From positions 11,470,001 through 11,534,000 of the forward strand of contig NZ_CP061913.1 in the NCBI RefSeq assembly GCF_019904175.1: a stretch of DNA of 64,000 bases. The letters run 5' to 3'. The notes below the pieces were generated by a model. That model had not been told where the DNA came from. It was given only the letters and a program-made list of their open reading frames with translations, and made no database searches. Positions 8,162-15,242 of this stretch are shown here, in pieces. The stretch's first letter is position 1, and every line of letters starts with the position of its first letter. The translations under genes were made by a program, and so were the position numbers. This stretch comes from Dactylosporangium vinaceum (GTDB lineage Bacteria > Actinomycetota > Actinomycetes > Mycobacteriales > Micromonosporaceae).

Positions 8162-9022
8162 TCAGCGGCGACGCAGTCGCGCGACGTGTGGGGTGATCCG
8201 GAGCCGCACCTGGGTGCGCAGCGGCAGCCGCGCATCGACGACCTGCCAGCGCCACAGATACGCGCCGACGGCGTAGAGGCCGTCGCGGTCGGGGTGGCAG
8301 CGGTCGACTTCGACGTAGCCGACCTGGGTGCCCTCGTCGGTCTCCTCGAGCAGGACGAGGACATCGCCGTCGAGGCGCAGCACCGGCAGCTCACCGGGCA
8401 TGAGCCCGGCGCGCACGACGGTGCTGAAACCGGCGATCATGGCGGTGACGGCGTCGCGATCGAACCGGGCGATCGCCGACCCCTGGTCGGTGGTGTAGCG
8501 GTCGGCGACCAGGGCCGGGTACCGCAGCGGCAGCAGCCCGGTGGGGTATTCGACGACGGCCGGTCGCCAGCGGGCACCGGCCGGGACGAGTTCGGTGCGG
8601 TGGTCGGTAATGCGGACCGCGTCGGCGAAACGCAGCGGCGGGGCGTTGCGGTCGAGCGCGACCCAGTGCTGCTCCAGCCAGCTCGCGGCCCGCAGCATGT
8701 CGATCAGGGGCCGTTGATCGCCGCTGGTGTGGCGCGTCGGCAGGTAGCCCAGCACGCGCCGGCTGGTCGGGTTCGCTGCGTCTGCGGTGGGTCGCCAGGT
8801 TCGGGCATGGACGGTGTGTTCGGTGCCGGTTCGGTCGTACCAACCGGGCACGCCGTTGGAGGTCAGGACGGCATGGTCGTCGGTGCCGGTCAGGATGAGC
8901 GCTGGGCCGTCGGGGCCGAACGCGGTGACCTGTGCCCGGGTGACTCGGTGCTCGGCGCAGCCGTCTGCGTGGCTGGCCAGGCGCAGGACGTCCTCAAGGC
9001 GAAACCACCAGTGATCGTTCAT
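8162..9022 (-). CDS. hypothetical protein, 'LAEHA' motif family member 3
   Basis: 286 residues from the ATG at 9020-9022 with AAGGAG six bases upstream. The N-terminus (WWFRLEDVLRLASHADGC) and the following block (ALILTGTDDHAVLTSNGVPGW) match the motif order seen in the 3813-4277 and 9181-9621 proteins: an aromatic/basic FxLxxVLxLAxHA helix, then a strand pair ending in SNGxPxW. The remaining 200 residues are unique to this member and mostly beta-strand-like (VLRLDGDVLVLLEETDEGTQ, VGYVEVDRCHPDRDGLYAVG). I cannot assign a function. Three related proteins close together suggest a duplicated, element-specific domain. Confidence 0.68.
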   Translation of the reverse strand: MNDHWWFRLEDVLRLASHADGCAEHRVTRAQVTAFGPDGPALILTGTDDHAVLTSNGVPGWYDRTGTEHTVHARTWRPTADAANPTSRRVLGYLPTRHTSGDQRPLIDMLRAASWLEQHWVALDRNAPPLRFADAVRITDHRTELVPAGARWRPAVVEYPTGLLPLRYPALVADRYTTDQGSAIARFDRDAVTAMIAGFSTVVRAGLMPGELPVLRLDGDVLVLLEETDEGTQVGYVEVDRCHPDRDGLYAVGAYLWRWQVVDARLPLRTQVRLRITPHVARLRRR

Positions 9023-9180
9023 CGGGAACTCCTTCATGGGGGCGGCCGGACGGCCGGTGATGGACAGGACATGGGCGGACGGAGGCTGGGACGAGGGCGG
9101 GTGAAAGGGGCAAAGGGCGGCCGTTCGCCGGCCGGGCTTGGACGCGCGCCCCGGCCCGAGGCGCCGGGCAGGACGGGGGT

Positions 9181-9621
9181 TCAACCGCAGGCGGGCGCTT
9201 GGAGCTCGCCGCCGGGGTGGCGGCGGGCGACTCCAAGCACGACGTTGTCGGCGGAGAGGGTGAGGGTGAACAGGTCGTGGTTGGTGGCTGTCGCGCGGAG
9301 CCGGCGCAGGACCGGTTCGGGGATCGGGAGTGCGGTCAGCAGTTCGCCGGACACGCCGGTCATTGCGTCGCGGGCTGTCGGCGGGGTGCCGGGTCCGTAG
9401 CCGTCGGCGTAGACGGCGCGGATGCCGTAGGCGTGCGGCTCGCCTGCTGCGGCGTCGAGCTGCGGCAGGCCGTTGGACAGCAGATAGATGCCGTCGTCGG
9501 CGGCGAGCAGCAGCGCCGGTCCAGGCGGTTCGCCGGCGGCCGGTGGTGCGCTGGACGGTGCCGCGGCGGCGTGCTCGGCGAGGACGAGCACCTCGTCGAG
9601 CGGGAAGATCAGTTCGGGCAT
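9181..9621 (-). CDS. hypothetical protein, 'LAEHA' motif family member 2
   Basis: 146 residues from the ATG at 9619-9621 with GAGGAAA upstream. The N-terminus MPELIFPLDEVLVLAEHA aligns directly with MTTLYFDLPAALRLAEHA of the 3813-4277 product. The next block, ALLLAADDGIYLLSNGLPQL, aligns with its LLWVADLGVYLMSGGIPGL, and VYADGYG aligns with VYADGWG. Both proteins end with a short strand-rich domain (FTLTLSADN versus FTLRLSRTG). The two are clearly paralogous over their whole length. Function is unknown; there is no catalytic motif or membrane segment. Confidence 0.7.
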   Translation of the reverse strand: MPELIFPLDEVLVLAEHAAAAPSSAPPAAGEPPGPALLLAADDGIYLLSNGLPQLDAAAGEPHAYGIRAVYADGYGPGTPPTARDAMTGVSGELLTALPIPEPVLRRLRATATNHDLFTLTLSADNVVLGVARRHPGGELQAPACG

Positions 9622-9869
9622 GGGCAGGGTTTCCTCCGTGTCTGGGTGTTCGCCGGTCGAGCGGCGAAGGCGGGTGGGCGCCGCGCAGCGGCGGGCGTGG
9701 GCGGCACGTTGGGGTGGACCGCTCAACGTGCGCCGAGCGCCTTCGGGCTGCAGTGGTTGGACCGATCGGTTGGTGGAGCCGGTCGGGCAGCACACGCGTT
9801 GCGTCCCCCGGGTACAGGGATGCGGGTTGCGTGGGCTGGCCCGGCCGGGTCCGTGGTGCGGGTTGGTGT

Positions 9870-10649
9870 TCAGAGGGCGACGGCGAGCAGCCGCTGGGTC
9901 TCGTCGATGCCGGCGAGGTAGCGGGTTGCCTGCTCGAGGTAGGTCACCCGGTGGGCGAACGCGTCACTGGCCGGGGCCAGCCGGGTGCCGTCGGCGGTGA
10001 TGACCGTGTCGGCGGCGAGCGCCGTGGTGGCGCAGTAGTGCTGGTAGGCCACCGGGCCGGCCTGGAACATCTCCAGTTCGCGGAGATTGAGTTGGCCGGC
10101 GCCGAAGGTGACGGCGTTGTGCATCCGCATCGCGATGACGCGGGGTTGGTTGTTGTACCGGTTGATGGCGTCGGCCATCGGCAGCTTCGCCGGGTCGGCG
10201 AGGTGCTGCTGCAGCAGTTGCGGCCACGGCATCGCCGGGCGGGTGCCCTGCACGACGCGGGACCACACCTGGTAGCGCACCCCTGCGCCGAGTCCGGCGG
10301 CGTGGCGCATACCGGCCAGGTCGAGGAACCTCGCGGGTCCTCCGGCGCAGTAGATCGGCTGGCCCTTGCGGGCGTCGACGAGCTGGCTGCGCTGCCACAT
10401 CCACATGCTGGGGGTGGCCCAGAAGCGGGGTGACAGGGTGCCGGTGACACCGAAGTGCTTGTCGAGCTGGCGGCTGTTGAGCGCCTCGCTGGGCAGCTCG
10501 TCCGGCACGCAGACGATCATGACCTTGACGGTCGGGGTCGGCGTGGCCGGGACAGTGCTGGTGGCACTGGCGACCGGGTTGGCGGTCGAGCTGCTGGCCG
10601 GGTTCGCGGCGGTGGTCGAGTTCGCCGGGATGGCGCGCTTCTTGGACAT
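9870..10649 (-). CDS. hypothetical protein with low-complexity N-terminus
   Basis: 259 residues from the ATG at 10647-10649, preceded by AAGGAGG at about 7-base spacing; the frame is open further upstream but without signals. Residues 1-45 are basic then Ala/Ser/Thr/Pro-rich. From residue 42 (VKVMIVCVPDEL) the chain becomes globular and helical, with aromatic and basic residues (FWATPSMWMWQRSQLVDARKG). It does not match a family I can name and has no signal peptide. It is the first gene of the minus-strand accessory block after the 10.7-11.2 kb repeat-bearing gap, and the likely promoter is at 10942-10971. Confidence 0.6.
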   Translation of the reverse strand: MSKKRAIPANSTTAANPASSSTANPVASATSTVPATPTPTVKVMIVCVPDELPSEALNSRQLDKHFGVTGTLSPRFWATPSMWMWQRSQLVDARKGQPIYCAGGPARFLDLAGMRHAAGLGAGVRYQVWSRVVQGTRPAMPWPQLLQQHLADPAKLPMADAINRYNNQPRVIAMRMHNAVTFGAGQLNLRELEMFQAGPVAYQHYCATTALAADTVITADGTRLAPASDAFAHRVTYLEQATRYLAGIDETQRLLAVAL

Positions 10650-10941
10650 GAGGGGTGCCTCCTTGAGGTTTGGGCGCCGGATGGCGCGCGGAAGTGGCCG
10701 GCCCACGGGGTGCATGGGTCGGCTTGGGTGAACGGGTTGGGTTGGTGGGCGCTTGGGTGCGGCGCCGCGATGTGGTGCAGATGAAGCGGTGGAACGAGGT
10801 GGTCCTGGATGGTGCTGGGTGGTTGGTGCGACCTGGGTCGCCGCATCGGGTGCGGGTACCGACCGGCCGGTGAAGGCGGGTGGGTGACAGGCACCGGTCT
10901 GGTGCGGCGAGGGTCCGAGGTGGGACCGAACCGGGTGGAGC

Positions 10942-10971
10942 GATATATGAGGTGTGATGTATTGCCGTGAA
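10942..10971 (-). promoter_or_regulatory. putative promoter for the accessory block
   Basis: Reading the minus strand, TTCACG (10966-10971) and TATATC (10942-10947) are spaced by 18 bases, in one of the few AT-rich spots of this region. It would drive the 9870-10649 gene, about 290 bp downstream. This is pattern only; no transcription start is known. Confidence 0.4.
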
Positions 10972-11027
10972 CGGTAGCGACCTCCGCTCACAGACCAGCT
11001 CGGCCGAGGTACGGCCCCGGCAGCGGG

Positions 11028-11045
11028 GTTGACGTGCGCTGTGAG
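11028..11045 (+). repeat. 18-bp direct repeat, copy 1
   Basis: gttgacgtgcgctgtgag, matching 17 of 18 bases with the copy at 11203-11220, 175 bp away. Both end in the ctgtgag box that recurs in other control regions of the element. Confidence 0.8.
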
Positions 11046-11202
11046 CGGTTTGTGAGCGGACGGCCGCGTCGTGCGTGGTGCCGCTGTGAGACGACACCAC
11101 GCTCACAAAGGATCTTGTGGGTGCCTGTGCCTGGCCGCGGCCACGCACGGGCCGGTCAGGGCCAGGCGGCGACCGGCTACGGGCTGGGCCGAAGGTCGGC
11201 CC

Positions 11203-11220
11203 GTTGACCTGCGCTGTGAG
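11203..11220 (+). repeat. 18-bp direct repeat, copy 2
   Basis: gttgacctgcgctgtgag, one mismatch from copy 1 at 11028-11045. It lies immediately beyond the stop of the replication-relaxation gene. Confidence 0.8.
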
Positions 11221-11229
11221 TGCGTGCTG

Positions 11230-12111
11230 TCAGTCGCGGTGACGGCCGGGGTTGGTGCCGGTGCGGGGGCCGTGGTCGGAGGGCAGTTCGTGCAGCCGCC
11301 GGCGCCGGCCGGGGCTGGCGGGCAGGTCGGCGGCGAGGGTCCAGACCCGCCCGGCCGGGTCGGGGCCGTGCACGGCGGTGGCGACCGGCATCGGTGTGCG
11401 GACGCCGGTGAGCAGGCGCAGCACGTTGGCCTCCCGTTCGGCGGACGGCAGCCACAGCAGGACCGGGTAGCGGGGGCCGAACTCGGCGAGGCGGGCGTAG
11501 CCGCGCAGCTTCGCGACCACCCTCGGCAGGTCCTCGGTGCCGCGGTCGTGCTCGAGGAAGAACCCGACGCTGCGCGTGCCGGTGTGGTCGCGGGCCTGCC
11601 AGATGCCGTGCCCGTCGGGGCGGATGTTCGCCTGGGCGTAGACGTCGGTGGCGTGCTGCTCGGACCACCAGCGCACCAGCCGCGCGTCTGGTGTGCCCAG
11701 CGCGCTGCTGTGGCGGGCGGTGGTGAGCAGGTCGATGAAGAACTGGTTGACGCCGAGCAGGTGCGCCGCGGTTGCCGACACGGCGATCCGCCGGGCCAGT
11801 TCGATTGAGGTGCGCGGCGCCTTGGTGTGCCTGCCGTCGGGGTCGATGTAGGCGTCGGGGTGCAACTGCAGCCCGACCGGGCCGAGGGTGTACAGGTACG
11901 GCACGGCGGTGTTCTCGGCGTTCGGATACGCGAAGCGGTGCACCACCCCGAGGCGGTGCAGCGTCGTCAGGCGTCGCTGCGCGACCCGCCGGCTGTCGAA
12001 GAACGCCGCCGCGATCTGCGGCGTGGACAGCAGGTAGTGCTCGGCCAGCAGGGCCAGCAGCGCCCGGTCGCGGGGCACGATCCGCCGGAACACGGCCAGG
12101 GACTCAGACAT
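11230..12111 (-). CDS. replication-relaxation family protein
   Basis: 293 residues from the ATG at 12109-12111; an in-frame ATG at 12126 is also possible and neither has a strong ribosome site. The N-terminal 75 residues form a winged-helix-like unit (LLALLAEHYLLSTPQIAAAF, then RVAQRRLTTLHRLGVVHRF), and the protein continues into an alpha/beta domain with PYLYTLGPVGLQLH and GFFLEHDRGTEDL. This is the layout of the replication-relaxation family found in actinobacterial plasmids and conjugative elements, usually beside VirD4-like genes as here. Its role in relaxation or replication is inferred from those neighbours. The start overlaps the end of a possible small gene at 12104-12415, suggesting translational coupling. 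Confidence 0.78.
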   Translation of the reverse strand: MSESLAVFRRIVPRDRALLALLAEHYLLSTPQIAAAFFDSRRVAQRRLTTLHRLGVVHRFAYPNAENTAVPYLYTLGPVGLQLHPDAYIDPDGRHTKAPRTSIELARRIAVSATAAHLLGVNQFFIDLLTTARHSSALGTPDARLVRWWSEQHATDVYAQANIRPDGHGIWQARDHTGTRSVGFFLEHDRGTEDLPRVVAKLRGYARLAEFGPRYPVLLWLPSAEREANVLRLLTGVRTPMPVATAVHGPDPAGRVWTLAADLPASPGRRRRLHELPSDHGPRTGTNPGRHRD

Positions 12112-12415
12112 CGACGACACCACCATCGGCGGGCACGTCGTCCGGGTCCGAACCGAAGCGCACAGCACCCGGACGCGAAGCGCCGGAACGCATGGAAGCG
12201 AGCTCACCGCGAGAGAGAGCCGGGAGCAAGGTGGAGAAGCCGTGGCTGGTCGGACCGAGCACGTGAGCGCCGCCATCGGAGGAACCAGACGAGCAGCCGG
12301 GGAACGAGCGCACGGAATCGGAAAGCACGTCGGACAACGGATTAGGCGCGGAACCAGGAACAGAACGACAAACGGAATGGGAACGGATCGAGTGAGAACG
12401 GTCGTCGGACGACAT
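12104..12415 (-). CDS. possible small serine-rich protein upstream of the replication-relaxation gene
   Basis: 103 residues from an ATG at 12413-12415 with AGGAG 11 bases upstream. Its stop overlaps the start of the next gene by 8 bp, as in coupled gene pairs. The product is rich in serine, with short SDxxHSIRSHSV-type stretches and an acidic C-terminus, and matches nothing I know. Third-position GC is clearly lower than in neighbouring genes (many codons end in T), so it may be recently acquired or non-coding. I keep it because of the ribosome site and the overlap. Confidence 0.35.
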   Translation of the reverse strand: MSSDDRSHSIRSHSVCRSVPGSAPNPLSDVLSDSVRSFPGCSSGSSDGGAHVLGPTSHGFSTLLPALSRGELASMRSGASRPGAVRFGSDPDDVPADGGVVDV

Positions 12416-12445
12416 GGGTACTGGTACTCCTAGGGGAGAAGGAAT

Positions 12446-12631
12446 CCCTCGTTTGCGAGGGGTGTCTGGCAGGTCAAGGGAGCCGGACCGGCCGCTGTCA
12501 GGCGCACGTGCTGCACTGACAGCGCAGGTCAGGCATGGTTCGTGGTGTCGTGGCGGGACGCGGGAACGTCCCCCACCGCGATCAGGTCGACGACCACCTG
12601 TGCGACACCCGCTGACAGCGAGGTGTCGCAC
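12446..12631. other. cluster of four inverted repeats, candidate oriT or double terminator
   Basis: Four hairpin-forming sequences fall within 186 bp: CCCTCG/CGAGGG (12446-12461); CGCTGTCAG/CTGACAGCG (12493-12524); GGGACG/CGTCCC (12555-12572); and GTGCGACACC/GGTGTCGCAC (12600-12609 and 12622-12631). The last encloses a second palindrome, CGCTGACAGCG, giving a 15-bp stem with one bulged base. The core CTGACAGCG occurs in two of the four. The cluster lies just downstream of virD4 and upstream of the replication-relaxation gene, where an origin of transfer would be expected. Termination of the transfer operon is the simpler alternative. Confidence 0.55.
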
Positions 12632-12674
12632 TGGGACGTCCGGCGCCGGCGACGCGCTGCGGGGGCGGTGACGG

Positions 12675-15242
12675 TCAGGCTCTGGACTGCTTGGGCCGGC
12701 CCTGCCGACCCTGCTGGCGCTCGCCACCGCTCTTGCCCCCGTTGCCGCCTGGCTGCTTGGGTTGGGACAGCCGCTCGACAAGTTCGTCGATGGCGCTGGT
12801 GTCCTGGACGGGCACCGCCGCGGCGGCGGCCTGCCGCAGGGCGAGCGCCTCCCCCACTTCCGGTTTCGGCGGCCTGGTGCGCATCGTGAACGCCGGCGTC
12901 TGCCGCCCGTTCACGACCAGCCGCGCGGCGGCCGTGTACGCGTCGAGGTGGGACAGGTCGTGCTCGTCGAGCTCCGGCAGCGTGTGCCGGCCCAGCACCC
13001 TGGCGTCTTCCGGCGCCACCGTGAAATAAATCTTGTTACGGGCGTTCGACGACGCTGCGGCGAGGAGGTCTTTCGGGAACTGCGCGAGGTCCTGGTGGGC
13101 CAGCACCAACGAAAGCCGGTACTTGCGGGCTTCGGCAAGCATCGTGTCCAGCGAATTGGCCAGGGTGAGGAAGTTCTGCGCCTCGTCGATGATCAGCGTG
13201 GCGTCGCGACGCCGGTCGGGGGCGATGGTGGCGCGGGCGGTGGCGGCCTGCCACACCTGCGCCAGGACGAGGGAGCCGAGCAGCCGGGTGGTGTCCTCGC
13301 CGAGCTGTCCTTTCGGGATGCGCACCAGCAGCGCGCCGCCGTCGAGGACCTTGCCCATGTCGAAGCTCGAGCGCGGGAACCGCATCGTCTTCTTCACGAA
13401 GTCGCGCAGCAGGAACGCCCGCAGCCGGGCCAGCACGGGGCCGATGACCTGGGAGCGCAGCGCGGGGTTGAGCTCGTCGTACCACTGCCAGAAACCGCTC
13501 AAGCCGGCCGGGTCGTCGAGGTCGACCGTCATCGCCGACCGGAACTGGGCGCTGTTGAGCAGCGGCGGGATGTGCTGCAGGGTCACGTTCGCGTGCCGCA
13601 GCAGGGTCAGGCAGGCGACCCGCATGACGTCGTCCATCCGCGGCCCCCACGCTTTGGCGAAGATGTTGCCGAAGATGGACACGAGGTTGTCCACGACGAG
13701 GTCGGGGTCGTCGCCTTCGAGGGGGTTGAGGCAGGGCGGGTTCGGCTGGTCCGGGTCATAGATCACAAGCCGGTCGCCGACGCTCGCGGGGAGCCGGTCG
13801 AGGATGTCGGTGACCATGTCCCCGTGCGGGTCGATGACAACCGTCCCGCGGCCCGCCTTGATCTCGTCAACGGCCATGTTGACCAGCAGGGTGGTCTTGC
13901 CGGAGCCGGTGGAGCCGACGACGTGCAGGTGGTAGCGGCTGTCGGTGACGGACAGGCCGACACCGTGGCCGCCGACCTCGGCGTCGCCGAGGACCTTGAT
14001 CCCGCGCCCACCGCCGGGGACGGCGACCGGGGCGGGCATCGGCTTGGCCCGGGCGCGGTCCAGGCCGGGCACCGCGAGGTCGCGCGGGAGGGCGGCGAGG
14101 GCGGCGAGTTCGCCGCCGTTGACGAGGAACCCGGCGCCGAGGCGCCGGGCGGCGACCACGGCGACCGGCTGCGCCATCCGGGCCCGGTGGGCCAGGCGGT
14201 TGCGGGCTGCGTACACGGCGAACGACGAGGCGACCGCGTCGGCGATCCCGCGCAGCCTCCCCTCCGGTGTGGATCCGCCACGCTCACTGGTGCTGGCCAG
14301 GCAGTAGCGGATCCCAGCGGTCCACAGCGGCTGCGCGGTCTTGTCGAGGATCGCGCGGACGTCGCGTTCGACGCCGGGATCCCGCCGTGACGCCGCCGGG
14401 GCGCTGCCGCCGCCGGTGCGCGGGGTGCGGGAGAGCCGGCCGGGCATGAACTCCTCGAGCAGCCACAGCGCCGGCGCCGCGGGGTTGACGACCGGCGTCG
14501 CCGTCTTGCCGTCGCGCAGCCGCCCGGCCGCCCGCCGGGCCCGCGCCGCCCGCCGCGGCGGGGCCGGGCGGGCGAGGACCTGCACACAGGCGTGCTCGCC
14601 GGGGCGCAGTTGCGCGCCCGCGGCCATGAGCGCGCGGAGCGGGTCGGCGTCGAAGTCGGTGTTGAACGGCAGCCACTCCGCCGCCTGCGGCAGCAGGTGC
14701 CCGCCGGTGGCCGGTGCCGCCTCCAGCGGGATCGGCGGCGGGGCGTCGGGTTCGGTGGTGCAGGCCGCACCGGGCCAGGCGGCCCGGATCGCGGCCTCGA
14801 CCGCGCCGAGCGGGACGGTGCCCGGCACCCACACCTGGATGCGCAGCTGCCGGCCGGTCCAGGTGTACTGCCACACCACGTGCGGGTTGCCGTACACCAG
14901 CCGCCGCTTGCGGGAGGGCGTCAGGACGCCGTGCAGGTTCGCCCACAGCGCGGCGGCGCTGTGTTCATCGACCTCAGGCGGGGGCGCGATCGTGATCAGC
15001 CGGGCGTCGGCGGCGTGGTAACCGTGCCGCCACCCGTCGAGCAGGTTCCGGCCGGCCACCCAGACGACGAGGAGCGTGGCGGCGACGGCGAGCAGCCACG
15101 GCCGCCCGGCGGCCCAATGGACCGCGTCGATCAGCCACGCCGCGACCGGGGAGGGTGGAGAAACGAAACCGGCGCCCGGCCCGGATGGGCTGGGCGCCGG
15201 TGACGGCGACGCGAGGAGCACGATGTCGGGTGGCGGGCTCAC
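12675..15242 (-). CDS. VirD4/TraG-type conjugative coupling ATPase
   Basis: 855 residues from a GTG at 15240-15242 that overlaps the virB4 stop (GTGA). A proline/serine-rich N-terminus is followed by one membrane helix (about 47-65, PWLLAVAATLLVVWVAG). The ATPase part has a Walker A, GSTGSGKTT, near residue 445 and a Walker B, TLIIDEAQNF, near residue 682, with HQDL and RNKIYFTV segments typical of type IV coupling proteins. The tail is Gln/Gly-rich and disordered. It should dock the transferred DNA-protein complex to the secretion channel and pump DNA. It is the last gene of the transfer operon, with the hairpin cluster directly downstream. Confidence 0.88.
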   Translation of the reverse strand: MSPPPDIVLLASPSPAPSPSGPGAGFVSPPSPVAAWLIDAVHWAAGRPWLLAVAATLLVVWVAGRNLLDGWRHGYHAADARLITIAPPPEVDEHSAAALWANLHGVLTPSRKRRLVYGNPHVVWQYTWTGRQLRIQVWVPGTVPLGAVEAAIRAAWPGAACTTEPDAPPPIPLEAAPATGGHLLPQAAEWLPFNTDFDADPLRALMAAGAQLRPGEHACVQVLARPAPPRRAARARRAAGRLRDGKTATPVVNPAAPALWLLEEFMPGRLSRTPRTGGGSAPAASRRDPGVERDVRAILDKTAQPLWTAGIRYCLASTSERGGSTPEGRLRGIADAVASSFAVYAARNRLAHRARMAQPVAVVAARRLGAGFLVNGGELAALAALPRDLAVPGLDRARAKPMPAPVAVPGGGRGIKVLGDAEVGGHGVGLSVTDSRYHLHVVGSTGSGKTTLLVNMAVDEIKAGRGTVVIDPHGDMVTDILDRLPASVGDRLVIYDPDQPNPPCLNPLEGDDPDLVVDNLVSIFGNIFAKAWGPRMDDVMRVACLTLLRHANVTLQHIPPLLNSAQFRSAMTVDLDDPAGLSGFWQWYDELNPALRSQVIGPVLARLRAFLLRDFVKKTMRFPRSSFDMGKVLDGGALLVRIPKGQLGEDTTRLLGSLVLAQVWQAATARATIAPDRRRDATLIIDEAQNFLTLANSLDTMLAEARKYRLSLVLAHQDLAQFPKDLLAAASSNARNKIYFTVAPEDARVLGRHTLPELDEHDLSHLDAYTAAARLVVNGRQTPAFTMRTRPPKPEVGEALALRQAAAAAVPVQDTSAIDELVERLSQPKQPGGNGGKSGGERQQGRQGRPKQSRA

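Larger units (their letters stand above)
10650..11229. other. 580-bp gap with direct repeats and TGTGAG-type boxes
   Basis: No gene recognised. It holds TGTGAG/CTCACA boxes near 10987, 11040-11055, 11092-11106 and 11215-11220. It also holds an 18-bp direct repeat and an 8-bp inverted repeat (11129-11136 with 11160-11167) that could terminate transcription from the replication-relaxation gene. An unusually AT-rich spot at 10941-10963 is read as a minus-strand promoter. Confidence 0.6.

Noticed and set aside
12762..14390. 542-codon plus-strand frame inside the virD4 gene
   Set aside because: Antisense shadow; the minus strand has Walker motifs and operon overlaps.
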